This document shows, piece by piece, positions 8,477 to 16,561 of a DNA stretch of 29,075 nucleotides (position 1 is the first letter of the stretch; the number at the start of each line of letters is the position of its first letter). The DNA lies in the NCBI GenBank assembly GCA_947166205.1, contig CAMVDI010000002.1, positions 1 to 29,075 of the forward strand, read 5' to 3'. The DNA comes from an uncultured Clostridia bacterium. GTDB lineage: Bacteria; Bacillota_A; Clostridia; Christensenellales; Aristaeellaceae. A model generated the notes under the pieces. It was not told where the DNA came from and searched no databases. It saw only the letters and a list, made by a program, of their open reading frames with translations. A program made the translations under genes and the position numbers.

Positions 8477-10017
8477 ACCTCGTGGTACTCCTGCTCCGTG
8501 TTCACGCTCCAGATGTTGTCCTTCTTCTTCTCGCCGCTGAGAATGTTCTTCACCGCCTCAAAGGAGGTGCACATGCTGTGGTCAATATTGTTGTACCGGT
8601 GCTGCCCGTTCCGGCCGACGCAGTACAGGTTTTCCACCGTGTCCAGCCAGTCCCGCAGCTCCCCGATCCGGTCGTAGGTGTCGAAATAGGCGGGATAGGC
8701 CTTCCTGACCCGCTCCACGTGGAAGTCGATGGCGTCCTCTTCCTTTTCGATCATCCCCAGGGCCACCATCTCCCGGATGCCCATCCGGCCGAAGTCCTCA
8801 TCCTTCATGGACCAGAGCTCGTCGCCCTCGTTGCAGAAGTACTCGAGCCCGACCCAGACCGTGTGCTCCAGGTCCTTCACCATGTAGGGGGACCAGTTGT
8901 TGTAGATCTGGAACCGGCCCATCGTCACGTGCCGGTCGTGGACATAGACCCAGTTGTCCGGCACGATGTTTCCCACCGTCTTCGTCTTCGTCCTGTTCTC
9001 CAGCAGCAGCCGGGGAACCAGCACGCCAACGGTCATATAGTCCCGGTACGGCAGCCCTTCCGCAATCTCCCGGATGTTCTCCGGCACGTCGTTCATCCCA
9101 TGCACCAGGTCCTTCAGCGGCATGGAGGAGATGACGCAGTCCGCGGGCATAACGCTTTCCGCCCCGTCCCGGATCACCTTCACCCCCGTGATCCGGTTTC
9201 CTTCCCGGATCAGCCCGGCGGCTTCGGTGTTCAGCAGCACCCGGCCGCCCTTCTTTTCGATCTCTTCCGCCGTCAGCTCCCACAGCTGCCCCGGCCCCAG
9301 CTTCGGATAGGAGAATTCCTCGATCAGCGAGGTCTCCACCTTCCGGTTCTTCACATGGAAGATCTTCCCGAAGATGTCCTTCAGGATGGCCCGGATGCTC
9401 AGCCCCTTGACCCGCTGGGCGCCCCAGGAGGGGTCAATCTCGCTGGGATGCCGCCCCCACAGGTTCTCCGTGTAGTGCTCGAAGAACATGGAGTACAGCT
9501 TCTTCCCGAAGCGGTTGATGTAGAAATCCTCCAGGGATTTCTCCTTCCGCTTGTGAAACAGGGTCTTCAGGTAGGAAAAGCCCACCGCCACCGTGGTGCC
9601 GAAGCCCATGTTCCGGATCGTCTCAAACTTCAGGGAGATCGGATAGTCGAAGAACTTTTCCTTGAAGAAAATCCGGCTCAGCCGGTTCCGCCGCAGCATG
9701 ACCCGGTCCGTCTTCTCCGGATCCGGCCCCCCCTCCTTCGTCTGGGAGGTGCGCCCCAGCACCCGGTCGTCCCAGGGCAGGGCGCCCTGGGTGGGCAGCA
9801 TCCGCTCCCACCATTCGTTGACCTCCGGAACCTTGGAGAAGAAGCGGTGCCCGCCCATGTCCATCCGGTTTCCATGATAGTTCACCGTCCGGGAGATGCC
9901 GCCCACCTGGGGGCCCTCCTCCAGCACGGTCACCTCATATTCATCCGATTGTTTCAGCAGCTCATAGGCCGCGGTCAGTCCCGCCGGACCTCCTCCGATC
10001 ACCAGCGCTTTTTTCAT
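8464..10017 (-). CDS. FAD-dependent amine-oxidase/UDP-galactopyranose-mutase-like oxidoreductase
   Basis: The 517-residue protein starts directly with a Rossmann dinucleotide-binding site ([20 protein letters not shown], GxGxxG equivalent GGGPAG at 8-13). The second conserved patch [13 protein letters not shown] binds FAD ribose, and [11 protein letters not shown] is characteristic of COG1232-like oxidoreductases related to protoporphyrinogen oxidase and UDP-galactopyranose mutase. A C-terminal FAD patch lies near [19 protein letters not shown]. Such proteins often sit in surface-glycan gene sets, but no glycosyltransferases are in the window, so the substrate is open. The start has GGAGAAAG. 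It lies between leuS (upstream) and the radical SAM gene (downstream), same strand. Its terminal codons are duplicated just past the stop. Confidence 0.85.
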   Translation of the reverse strand: MKKALVIGGGPAGLTAAYELLKQSDEYEVTVLEEGPQVGGISRTVNYHGNRMDMGGHRFFSKVPEVNEWWERMLPTQGALPWDDRVLGRTSQTKEGGPDPEKTDRVMLRRNRLSRIFFKEKFFDYPISLKFETIRNMGFGTTVAVGFSYLKTLFHKRKEKSLEDFYINRFGKKLYSMFFEHYTENLWGRHPSEIDPSWGAQRVKGLSIRAILKDIFGKIFHVKNRKVETSLIEEFSYPKLGPGQLWELTAEEIEKKGGRVLLNTEAAGLIREGNRITGVKVIRDGAESVMPADCVISSMPLKDLVHGMNDVPENIREIAEGLPYRDYMTVGVLVPRLLLENRTKTKTVGNIVPDNWVYVHDRHVTMGRFQIYNNWSPYMVKDLEHTVWVGLEYFCNEGDELWSMKDEDFGRMGIREMVALGMIEKEEDAIDFHVERVRKAYPAYFDTYDRIGELRDWLDTVENLYCVGRNGQHRYNNIDHSMCTSFEAVKNILSGEKKKDNIWSVNTEQEYHEVGKS

Positions 10018-10053
10018 CTTTCTCCGCTCCCGGGATTCCCGGCCTTCCTCCGT

Positions 10054-10153
10054 TTTCTCATTTCACGGCGTTGCTTGTTTCACAGTGTTACTCAATTCAC
10101 AGCGATACGTATTTCACAGCGCTGCGTGTTTCGCCGTTTCTTACTTCACAACG
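10054..10153 (-). repeat. Array of six degenerate ~17-nt units copying the leuS 3' end
   Basis: Units lie at 10137-10153 (inside leuS, containing its TAA), 10122-10136 (15 nt), 10105-10121, 10088-10104, 10071-10087 and 10054-10070. All except the 15-nt unit share, on the minus strand, a core C(G/A)(T/C)(T/C)GTGAA followed by a 7-8 nt variable A-rich tail. The array fills most of the leuS to FAD-oxidoreductase gap. A CRISPR was excluded: the units are contiguous, with no spacers. Confidence 0.85.
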
Positions 10154-12564
10154 ATGTTGACAATCCGTCCCTTGACGTAGATTTCCTTGACCACGGTCTT
10201 TCCGCTCATGGCAGCCTGCACGTTCTTCATCCCGTGGGCCTTCTCCAGCACGGAGGCCTGATCCTCATCCACCCCGATGTCCACCGTTGCCCGGACCTTT
10301 CCGTTGACCTGCACGGGGATCTGGATGATATCCTCCTTCATCTTCTCCTCGTCCCAGGCCGGCCAGGGCTCCCGGGCGATGCTTTCCCCGTGGCCCAGGA
10401 TCTGCCACATCTCCTCGCCGATATGGGGGCAGACGCAGGAGAGCATCTTCACGAAGCTTTCCGCGTATTCCTTCGGGCAGGTTCCGTTCTTGTAGCAGGC
10501 GTTGACGAAGATCATCATCTGGCTGATGGCCGTGTTGAATCCCAGGTTTTCATAGTCCTGGGTGATCTTCCGGACCGTCTGGTGATAGACCTTGTCCAGC
10601 GCGCCGTCGTTCTCCGCGGTCAGGTTCTCCTCCTTCGTGAAGAAGGTCCAGACCCGGTTCAGGAACTTCCGCGCGCCTTCGACGCCCTGCTTGCTCCAGG
10701 GCTTGGAGACTTCCAGCGGCCCCATGAACATCTCGTACAGCCGCAGGGTGTCGGCGCCGTAGTCCCGGACGATGTCGCTGGGATTCACCACGAATTCCGG
10801 GAACCGCTTGCCCATCTTGATGCCGTTCTCGCCCAGGATCATCCCCTGATGCACCAGCTTGCGGAAGGGCTCCTTCACGGGGCTGATCCCCTTGTCGTAC
10901 AGGTACCGGTTCCAGATCCGGCTGTAAATCAGGTGGCCCACCGCGTGCTCCGGTCCGCCGATATACAGGTCCACGGGCAGCCAGTGCTTCAGCAGCTCCG
11001 GATCGGCCAGGGCCTTGTCGTTGTGGGGATCGATGTACCGCATATAGTACCAGCTGGATCCCGCGGATCCGGGCATGGTGGAGGTCTCCCGGACGCCCTT
11101 CACGCCGTTCCGGTCATACTGCTTCCATTCCGTCGCGTTCTCCAGCGGGGCCTTGCCGTTCTTGCTCCTGTAGTCCTCCAGCTCCGGCAGCACCAGCGGC
11201 AGCTCCTCGTCCGGCAGGGGATAGAGCTTTCCGTCCTCGGTATGAACGATCGGCACAGGCTCGCCCCAGTACCGCTGCCGGGCAAAGATCCATTCCCGGA
11301 AGTGGTAGTTGACCGTCCGCTTCGCGACGCCCATCTTCTCCAGCTTCGCGGTGATGGCTTCCTTGGCTTCCTCGACGGTCAGCCCGTCAAATTCCCCGGA
11401 GTTCATCAGCCGGCATCCCTTGCCCAGATAGTCGCCCTTCTCGAAGGCGTGCTCGGTGCAGTCCCCGCCGGCGATGACCTGGATCATGGGGATGTTGTGG
11501 GCCACGGCGTACTCAAAGTCCCGCTGGTCATGGCTGGGCACGGCCATGACCGCGCCGGTGCCGTAGCTGGCCAGGACAAAGTCGCCGATGAACAGCTCCG
11601 CTTCCTTCCCGTTGATGGGATTGATGCACTTGACGCCCTCCAGACGGCATCCGCTCTTGCCCTTGTTGAGCTCCGTCCGGTCCATGTCGTTCTTCTTCCG
11701 GGTTTCCTCGATATACGCCCGGACCTCTTCCTGGTTCTTGATCCGGGGCATCAGATCCTGAACCAGCTGCCCGTCCGGGGCCAGCACCATGAAAGTGATG
11801 CCGAAGATGGTTTCGATGCAGGTGGTGAAGATGCTGAATTCCCCGCCGCCCACGATCTGGAACCGGACCTCGACGCCCTCGGACTTCCCGATCCAGTGGC
11901 GCTGCATGTCCTTCGTGCTCTCCGGCCAGTCGATCTCCTCCAGGCCCTCCAGCAGCTTTTCCGCGAAGGCGGGCTGGTTGATCACCCACTGCTTCATGTT
12001 CTTCCGGATCACCGGATATCCGCCGCGCTCGCTCTTCCCGTCGATCACCTCGTCGTTGGAAAGCACGGTGCCCAGCTCCTCGCACCAGTTCACAGGCATG
12101 TCGATGTACTGGGCGTATCCGTCCAGGAACAGCTGCTTGAAGATCCACTGGGTCCACCGGTAGAACTCCGGATCGCTGGTGGCGATCGTCTTGGACCAGT
12201 CATAGTCGAAGCCCAGCTCCCGCAGCTGGCCGCTGAAGGTCTTGATATTCTTCTCGGTGAAGCCGCCCGGATGGTTTCCCGTGCTGATGGCGTACTGTTC
12301 CGCCGGCAGGCCGAAGCTGTCGTACCCCATGGGATGGAGCACGTTGTATCCCTGCATCCGCTTCATCCGGCTGACGATGTCCGTCGCCGTGTATCCCTCG
12401 GGATGGCCCGCGTGCAGGCCCACGCCGCTGGGATAGGGGAACATGTCCAGCGCGTAGAATTTCGGCCGGGAAAAGTCCCATACATCCGTGCGGAAGGTCT
12501 GATGCTCCTCCCAGTACTTTTGCCACTTGGGCTCAATGACCTTTGGGTCGTAATTCCGTTCCAT
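10141..12564 (-). CDS. leuS: Leucine--tRNA ligase
   Basis: An 807-residue class I synthetase that charges tRNA-Leu. The HIGH equivalent is HAGH (51-54) in PYPSGVGLHAGHPEGYTATD. The CP1 editing domain follows, with its threonine-rich patch reading T247-T-C-I-E-T252 instead of the usual TTRPDT; the editing-site region GTGAVMAVPSHDQRDF keeps its aspartates. The KMSKS loop reads KMGKR (583-587). Anticodon-binding and C-terminal domains follow, ending with the expected KVRATVDI and VKEIYVKGRIVNIVVK. The start has an AGGTGAG site, and a promoter lies 36-66 nt upstream. Both motif changes look like a lineage variant rather than decay, since all else is intact. A tandem array of its 3' end follows the stop. 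Confidence 0.97.
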   Translation of the reverse strand: MERNYDPKVIEPKWQKYWEEHQTFRTDVWDFSRPKFYALDMFPYPSGVGLHAGHPEGYTATDIVSRMKRMQGYNVLHPMGYDSFGLPAEQYAISTGNHPGGFTEKNIKTFSGQLRELGFDYDWSKTIATSDPEFYRWTQWIFKQLFLDGYAQYIDMPVNWCEELGTVLSNDEVIDGKSERGGYPVIRKNMKQWVINQPAFAEKLLEGLEEIDWPESTKDMQRHWIGKSEGVEVRFQIVGGGEFSIFTTCIETIFGITFMVLAPDGQLVQDLMPRIKNQEEVRAYIEETRKKNDMDRTELNKGKSGCRLEGVKCINPINGKEAELFIGDFVLASYGTGAVMAVPSHDQRDFEYAVAHNIPMIQVIAGGDCTEHAFEKGDYLGKGCRLMNSGEFDGLTVEEAKEAITAKLEKMGVAKRTVNYHFREWIFARQRYWGEPVPIVHTEDGKLYPLPDEELPLVLPELEDYRSKNGKAPLENATEWKQYDRNGVKGVRETSTMPGSAGSSWYYMRYIDPHNDKALADPELLKHWLPVDLYIGGPEHAVGHLIYSRIWNRYLYDKGISPVKEPFRKLVHQGMILGENGIKMGKRFPEFVVNPSDIVRDYGADTLRLYEMFMGPLEVSKPWSKQGVEGARKFLNRVWTFFTKEENLTAENDGALDKVYHQTVRKITQDYENLGFNTAISQMMIFVNACYKNGTCPKEYAESFVKMLSCVCPHIGEEMWQILGHGESIAREPWPAWDEEKMKEDIIQIPVQVNGKVRATVDIGVDEDQASVLEKAHGMKNVQAAMSGKTVVKEIYVKGRIVNIVVK

Positions 12565-12600
12565 GGCGTCTCACCTGATCCTTTCCGAAGCAGTCCCTCG

Positions 12601-12630
12601 AGTATACCATAAAGCCCGCCCAAACTTCAA
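12601..12630 (-). promoter_or_regulatory. Probable sigma-70-type promoter of leuS
   Basis: On the minus strand TTGAAG (12625-12630) is followed by an 18-nt spacer and TATACT (12601-12606), 37 nt before the leuS ATG. This leaves a leader of about 30 nt, too short for a T-box. Confidence 0.65.
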
Positions 12631-12649
12631 CCCCGTTGAAAACGCGGGG

Positions 12650-12721
12650 GGGAACACAGGGGACGGTCCTTTTGCGTTTTTGCCAACATGCGCACATGGA
12701 AATGATCCTTTTCTGTTGGCA
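12650..12721 (+). repeat. Dispersed repeat copy A with adjacent inverted repeat
   Basis: GGAACACAGGGGACGGTCCT begins at 12651 and continues TTTGCG, matching the dispersed family. Immediately after it TGCCAACA (12681-12688) and TGTTGGCA (12714-12721) form an 8-bp inverted repeat. The core is almost identical to copies B (right arm) and F. Confidence 0.75.
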
Positions 12722-12738
12722 GCCAGCCTTGTATACAA

Positions 12739-12787
12739 AAAAGACCTCCCCGCCCTCTTCTCATCGAAGAGGACGGGGAGGTCTTTT
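12739..12787 (-). terminator. Strong intrinsic terminator downstream of the pspC gene
   Basis: A 22-bp stem with a single G-T mismatch (arms 12739-12760 and 12766-12787, loop 12761-12765) is followed on the minus strand by a run of T. It begins 37 nt after the pspC stop. The plus-strand reading also ends in TTTT, so it may act both ways. Confidence 0.93.
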
Positions 12788-12807
12788 GTTCTGGGGCTCC
12801 CGCTTGT

Positions 12808-12833
12808 TGTTTTACTCCTCTGTTTTACTCCTC
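12808..12833 (-). repeat. Perfect 13-bp tandem duplication over the pspC stop codon
   Basis: On the minus strand GAGGAGTAAAACA occurs twice head to tail (12821-12833 and 12808-12820). The first copy carries the TAA of the pspC gene; the second lies just after it. Confidence 0.9.
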
Positions 12834-13091
12834 AGGCAGCGCAATCGCGCAGATGAAGTAAATCAGTACGCCCGTGCCCCAGCCGAAGGCCAGCAGCGCC
12901 CAGGCAATCCGGATGATCGTGGGATCCACGCCCAGCCACTCCGCGATGCCGCCGCAGACCCCGGCGATCTTCTTATCCCGGGAGCTCTTGTGGATCCGGC
13001 CTGTCACCTTCATCCTTGTGCTGCTGGTCAGATACTGATACAGAAAATAACCGACGGCCAGTCCGGCCGCAATGGACATGATCCTGGACAT
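12825..13091 (-). CDS. PspC-domain membrane protein
   Basis: The 88-residue protein has an N-terminal hydrophobic segment (about 4-20), a short basic linker, then a PspC domain (about 36-86) with the signature KKIAGVCGGIAEWLGVDPTIIRIAWALLAF-type pattern (key part GVCGGIAEWLGVDPTIIRI) and a terminal hydrophobic helix ending IALPEE. PspC proteins are linked to envelope-stress responses; here there is no pspA or regulator gene beside it. The start has AGGAGG, which lies within the 3' end of the preceding small membrane gene only 3 nt away, so the two are cotranscribed. A strong terminator follows. Confidence 0.93.
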   Translation of the reverse strand: MSRIMSIAAGLAVGYFLYQYLTSSTRMKVTGRIHKSSRDKKIAGVCGGIAEWLGVDPTIIRIAWALLAFGWGTGVLIYFICAIALPEE

Positions 13092-13094
13092 TTT

Positions 13095-13325
13095 TTATTC
13101 CTCCTTCTTCCTGTGGCTGCGGATATAATAAAGAGCCAGGCCGGCCGCAGCACCGAGCAGGACGCCCCCGATCGAAAAGGCGGAAGTGCCGAAAGCGCCA
13201 AGTCCGGAGATCACCTCGCGGACGATGACGGCTGCAACGTGCAGCACCATGGCAACTCCATACGCCGCGGACAGGACACCAAATACCAGCCCGATCATTG
13301 TTTCAGCCCTCGCTTTCAGATTCAT
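13095..13325 (-). CDS. Small two-helix membrane protein, partner of the PspC gene
   Basis: The 76-residue protein has two predicted membrane segments (about 11-33 and 51-68) and a basic tail HRKKEE. It is not recognised beyond this. Its stop lies 3 nt before the pspC start, so it is the first gene of a two-gene operon and may belong to the same envelope function. The start is uncertain: the ATG at 13325 has no clear ribosome site, whereas the Met at residue 10 (ATG at 13298) follows GAGGG by about 10 nt. A TACAAT element on the minus strand at about 13374-13379 could be a -10 box, but no good -35 accompanies it. Confidence 0.72.
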   Translation of the reverse strand: MNLKARAETMIGLVFGVLSAAYGVAMVLHVAAVIVREVISGLGAFGTSAFSIGGVLLGAAAGLALYYIRSHRKKEE

Positions 13326-13435
13326 TCGGACGGTCTTTCGGTCCGGGACTCATTTCCCTGACCATGTGCGTATTGTAGCGGAGAACTCCGGAGGAATAAA
13401 GGACAGGATGAGAAAAATAAAAGCGGATATTTTGC

Positions 13436-13509
13436 GGGAACACAGGGGGACGTCCTGTCATGCGGGAGGCCGTCCCGTCAACCCAAAAGGACCGTCCCCC
13501 TGTGTTCCC
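13436..13509. repeat. Dispersed repeat copy B, a complete inverted pair, overlapping a gene 3' end
   Basis: Perfect 17-bp arms at 13436-13452 and 13493-13509 (GGGAACACAGGGGGACG and its reverse complement) enclose a 40-nt centre that includes a smaller CGGGA/TCCCG hairpin. The right arm lies inside the MGMT-like coding sequence and the left arm beyond its stop. Confidence 0.92.
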
Positions 13510-13811
13510 CAGTCCACGCAGAAGCGCGCCATGTCAACATGCGTGGCGTCGAGAAACCCGACGCCCTCCGCCCGCAGCAGCGCCGCCTGCAATTCCGCGC
13601 CGCCGAAGGCAAACGCCCTGGAGACTTCCCCGTCGCGCTTCACCACCCGATGGCAGGGAATAACGCCGGGCTGCGGATTCACATGCAGCGCGTATCCCAC
13701 AACGCGGGAAAGCCGCGGATTCCCGATCTCCCGCGCGATCTGTCCGTATGTCGCCACCCGGCCCTCCGGAATCAGTTTGACCGCCTCATACACTTTCTCA
13801 AACACATTCAT
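13458..13811 (-). CDS. Short MGMT-family DNA alkyltransferase-like protein with repeat-derived tail
   Basis: A 117-residue protein made of only the C-terminal catalytic domain of O6-alkylguanine-DNA alkyltransferases. Visible are TYGQIA with Y22, the arginine-finger region LSRVVGYAL with R36, and IPCHRVV with the acceptor C53. True ATL proteins have Trp at this Cys position, so alkyl transfer may still be possible. The native fold should end near FCVDWG (residue 102). The remaining 16 residues (GTQGDGPFGLTGRPPA) and the stop are encoded by dispersed repeat copy B, so the tail was gained by insertion. The gene starts 18 nt after the Eis-like gene and is probably cotranscribed with it. Confidence 0.88.
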   Translation of the reverse strand: MNVFEKVYEAVKLIPEGRVATYGQIAREIGNPRLSRVVGYALHVNPQPGVIPCHRVVKRDGEVSRAFAFGGAELQAALLRAEGVGFLDATHVDMARFCVDWGTQGDGPFGLTGRPPA

Positions 13812-13829
13812 AATCCCGGCCTGCCTTCC

Positions 13830-15005
13830 TCAGAACTGATCCTCCACCAAAACAGGCTTGCGGACAAACACTTTCTCCAGCACTTCCGTATTGCCGTGCA
13901 CCGTCACGTCCGGCCGGTACGCCGCCTCCTCCAGGCTCACGCCGCCGGCCGCCATCTGGCCGAACGCCTGAATGGAAACCGTCAGATCCGGCGCCCTGTC
14001 CGTCAGCTCGGCGCTGCCGCCGCGGACCTCCCAGGTTCCGTTGTTCTCCTCAATGTACGGATCATTCCCGATCCGGATGACAAAGTCGCTGTCATCCGGT
14101 TTCCTGATCAGCTCCAGCAGCTTCCGCACGTTGATCGGGCGGATCATGTAGCTCTGGGTTACGGTCTGCTCGATATCATAGGCCTGGGGGCTCCGGATGA
14201 AGGAGAACAGCTGCAGGCTGGAGGGCAGAAACATTCTGATCGTACCGTAGTCCGCGGTAAAGCGGCCCAGGAATCCGAGCAGCGCGTTGAATCCCGCCCG
14301 GCCGTCCCAGGCCAGGTCCCGCACGGAGAGGATCGCCGCCGGATCGTGCCGGACATCCTGGAAGATCAGATAGGCCACCGGCGTTCCGTTCTCCCGCAGC
14401 ATGTAGCCGAATTTCCGGTCCCTGTAATACTCACCCTTCAGGTGCTCCTCCAGCATCCGCCTGTCGTCCCGGCGTATCGCCAGATTGAACCCGGCGGCAA
14501 ACCTGTTGTACAGCGCGGTGTATTCTCCCACCGGATCCCCGGGCTTCCACAGTTCCGCCGTTCCGTCAAACCGGTACCCGCTCAGCACGGAAGGGGCGAA
14601 CTCATACTCGTGCCGCCAGCACACGGTCTCATAGCCGAATTTGCGGTAGAACGCGTGGTTGAAGGGATACAGCGTGGAGATGACCTCCCCGTTCCTGAAG
14701 GCCTCCGGGATCAGTTTCTCAAAGATCCTCCGGATCGCGCCGGTGTTCCGGTACTCCGGCAGGGTGGATACGCCGCCGATCCCGCCGTTGGCGATGACCT
14801 GCCCGTCCAGCATGCTGTCAAAGCGGTGGTTCAGGATCCGGGCCATGATCCGGCCGTCCCCGCTGAACGCGCCCCAGTCTTCGGTCGTCAGCTTTCTGCT
14901 TTCTTCCTTCGCTTTCTCCGGGTCTTCCATCCGCATGTGAAACGCCACATGGGAGATCAGGTTTGCTTCAAAGTGTTCCTGTTCCGTCAGTCTGCGCACT
15001 TCCAT
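13830..15005 (-). CDS. Eis-like GNAT N-acetyltransferase with SCP2 domain
   Basis: A 391-residue protein with the three-part layout of the Eis family: an N-terminal GNAT domain (about 1-140) with the acetyl-CoA loop in STLPEYRNTGAIRRIFEKL and FYRKFGYE, a second GNAT-like domain (about 150-285), and a C-terminal sterol-carrier-like domain (about 295-391). Relatives acetylate amines of aminoglycosides, polyamines or proteins; the substrate here is unknown. The ATG follows GGGAG. The MGMT-like gene follows after 18 nt and the SGNH hydrolase gene lies 109 nt upstream on the same strand. Confidence 0.87.
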   Translation of the reverse strand: MEVRRLTEQEHFEANLISHVAFHMRMEDPEKAKEESRKLTTEDWGAFSGDGRIMARILNHRFDSMLDGQVIANGGIGGVSTLPEYRNTGAIRRIFEKLIPEAFRNGEVISTLYPFNHAFYRKFGYETVCWRHEYEFAPSVLSGYRFDGTAELWKPGDPVGEYTALYNRFAAGFNLAIRRDDRRMLEEHLKGEYYRDRKFGYMLRENGTPVAYLIFQDVRHDPAAILSVRDLAWDGRAGFNALLGFLGRFTADYGTIRMFLPSSLQLFSFIRSPQAYDIEQTVTQSYMIRPINVRKLLELIRKPDDSDFVIRIGNDPYIEENNGTWEVRGGSAELTDRAPDLTVSIQAFGQMAAGGVSLEEAAYRPDVTVHGNTEVLEKVFVRKPVLVEDQF

Positions 15006-15114
15006 CTTTTTTCTCCCTTGTCCGTTGATGTTCCCATCCGCTGATGATGGTATTTCCGGGCCGTGAACCGCTTTTCCGGATTCTTCGCGTGAATAAACGC
15101 CCTGTTTCCTTCTT

Positions 15115-15852
15115 TCAGGCTTTCATCACCCTGAGGATCTTCTCCGCAAACAAATCAGCCAGAATCCGGTTCCCTTCATCTGTCGGATGAAGTCCGTCAT
15201 AGGTCAGGGCCATGGCCTCCGGCGGATAGGGATATTCGTCTTTTCCCGGCACGTATTCCACGCCGATGTAGTCCGGATAAGGAAGGTCCTTCCCTTTTAC
15301 CCTTTTGAATTTGATCAGCTTCTCCTGATCGAAACCGGAAAGGTCATGAAGATTGACGGTTTCAAGGCCTTCCAGCTCAGCGCATTCAAGAATCGCTTCG
15401 GCCACATCGGACAGCTTCTGTCCGTTTTCTTCCTGATAGCTGCCCGGGGCATTGTTCTCCGGGTCGAGAAGATAAACAAAATCAGCCCGTTCCACCGGAT
15501 TGCCCACAATGATTTTTCCTGTCGGATTCGCCTCCCGGATATGGTCGAGCAGCATCCCCATATGGCCGAGGATTGTACCCCTTCGCCTGTTTTTGAAGCT
15601 TTGCTCATCGCCCAGGGGAAATCCGGCGTGCCAGTCATTCGTGCCCAGGAGCACCGTATACAGATCCGCCTCCGGAATCCGCTGCATGATCCAGTCCGCA
15701 AAAGTGGAACCGTTTATTCCGATGTTGGTGAGCTCCAGTTCAGGAATCTTTTCCTGAATTCTTGTCAGGTACCCTTTTCTGACCCGATACCCCGTCTCGT
15801 CCAGATGGTCGTTCAGATAAGTGAACGAATCGCCGATTGCGGCCCACTTCAT
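15115..15852 (-). CDS. SGNH/GDSL-family hydrolase
   Basis: The 245-residue protein has the four SGNH blocks: GDS with nucleophile Ser9 (WAAIGDSFTY), the glycine block GINGSTFADW, GTND in LLGTNDWHAG, and D-x-x-H in YDGLHPTDEGNRI. Such enzymes are esterases or acetylhydrolases acting on lipids or acetylated glycans. There is no signal peptide, so it is probably cytoplasmic. The ATG at 15852 is chosen because GGAGGG precedes it and because an in-frame ATG at 16032 would have to read through dispersed repeat copy C and lies upstream of the likely promoter at 15890-15918. Confidence 0.9.
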   Translation of the reverse strand: MKWAAIGDSFTYLNDHLDETGYRVRKGYLTRIQEKIPELELTNIGINGSTFADWIMQRIPEADLYTVLLGTNDWHAGFPLGDEQSFKNRRRGTILGHMGMLLDHIREANPTGKIIVGNPVERADFVYLLDPENNAPGSYQEENGQKLSDVAEAILECAELEGLETVNLHDLSGFDQEKLIKFKRVKGKDLPYPDYIGVEYVPGKDEYPYPPEAMALTYDGLHPTDEGNRILADLFAEKILRVMKA

Positions 15853-15889
15853 GTTACTTCCCTCCAGTTCCGTCCCGCTGTGCCGCGTT

Positions 15890-15918
15890 ATCTTATCACA
15901 ACCCGCTTCGTTCGTAAA
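15890..15918 (-). promoter_or_regulatory. Probable promoter of the SGNH hydrolase gene
   Basis: On the minus strand TTTACG (15913-15918), a 17-nt spacer and TAAGAT (15890-15895), with the TG of an extended -10 just before it. It lies 38 nt upstream of the ATG. Confidence 0.55.
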
Positions 15919-15930
15919 CGGAAGCAAAAG

Positions 15931-15974
15931 TGGAACGGAGGGACTGGAACGGAGGGACGATTCTTTTCGTTCCG
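15931..15974 (+). repeat. Dispersed repeat copy C
   Basis: TGGAACGGAGGGAC is present twice head to tail (15931-15944 and 15945-15958), then GATTCTTTTCGTTCCG. GGAACG and CGTTCC can pair. The same doubled front half is seen in copy H. Confidence 0.85.
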
Positions 15975-16041
15975 TCTTTTGAAGCACCGTCCATGAGACG
16001 GATGAATGTTCTTTATGGAAACGGTTCCGCAAAACGGCGCG

Positions 16042-16071
16042 GTATCTTTTTCCGGAAGGGAATGATATAAT
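16042..16071 (+). promoter_or_regulatory. Extended -10 promoter, one of two near-identical boxes
   Basis: TGATATAAT ends at 16071 and is a perfect extended -10. There is no good -35 (TATCTT at the right spacing). The preceding 30 nt matches 28 of 30 positions of 22475-22504 and contains the palindrome TTCCGGAA. It lies 57 nt before the 16129 gene. Confidence 0.75.
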
Positions 16072-16128
16072 CCGGGCAGATCAAAAAATCAGCGAGACCG
16101 GAACAGTTCGGCGGAAAGGGATGAACAC

Positions 16129-16524
16129 ATGATCTTCAGGCATACAAAACGCCCCGGCTTTCTTCTGGGGTTCATCGATTTCTTCACGGCAGGACTGTTC
16201 TTCCTGCTGTATATGCCGCTCGGCGGGCTGCAGGAAGAGCTTGAGTACATTCTCGGTCACAGGCTGATGCCCTACTGGAAGGCCTATCTCCTTGGAATTC
16301 CGACGCTGTTCATCTATCCGCTGATCTGGATGGCGCGGATCGCGGAGGAGCTGAAGGCCAAGGCTCTGGAGCTGGGTCTCCCGGGTCCTCATACATCATG
16401 GCGGCACATGTTCGGCTGGAACATTTTCGGTATCCTGCTGTTCGGCCCGGCCGTGGCGACGCATCGATTCTTCAGGACCCTGAACAGCGTGGAAAATAAA
16501 ATGAACCGGAGAAGGGAATCCTGA
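16129..16524 (+). CDS. Small membrane protein (DUF4234-like)
   Basis: A 131-residue protein with three hydrophobic segments at about 10-32, 48-68 and 95-112. Its pattern of Trp/Tyr-flanked helices and the tail ending THRFFRTLNSVENKMN resemble small DUF4234-type membrane proteins, whose function is unknown; this assignment is tentative. The start follows AAAGGGA. It is expressed divergently from the SGNH gene under the extended -10 promoter at 16042-16071. The last 7 codons are part of a 29-bp tandem duplication that runs past the stop. Confidence 0.8.
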   Translation: MIFRHTKRPGFLLGFIDFFTAGLFFLLYMPLGGLQEELEYILGHRLMPYWKAYLLGIPTLFIYPLIWMARIAEELKAKALELGLPGPHTSWRHMFGWNIFGILLFGPAVATHRFFRTLNSVENKMNRRRES

Positions 16525-16561
16525 TCCGCCGGAACCGGAGACGTGAATCCTGATCCGCCGG
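16504..16561 (+). repeat. 29-bp tandem duplication spanning the stop of the 16129 gene
   Basis: The segment 16504-16532 (beginning AACCGGAGAAGGG, including the TGA) is repeated directly at 16533-16561 with two mismatches. The final 17 nt are identical. A shorter pair of AAATGAC copies follows. Confidence 0.9.

Noticed and set aside
10054..10153. Possible CRISPR array
   Set aside because: Units are contiguous, degenerate and only 17 nt long with no spacers, and no cas genes are present.
7516..12612. Very long plus-strand open frame (1698 codons) opposite leuS, the FAD oxidoreductase and the radical SAM gene
   Set aside because: It is antisense to three well-recognised genes; its translation is low-complexity (many His, Leu, Pro) with no domain, as expected for the complement of GC-rich coding DNA.
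15853..16032. 60-residue N-terminal extension of the SGNH hydrolase
   Set aside because: It would translate dispersed repeat copy C and lies upstream of the likely promoter; the ATG at 15852 has a good ribosome site.
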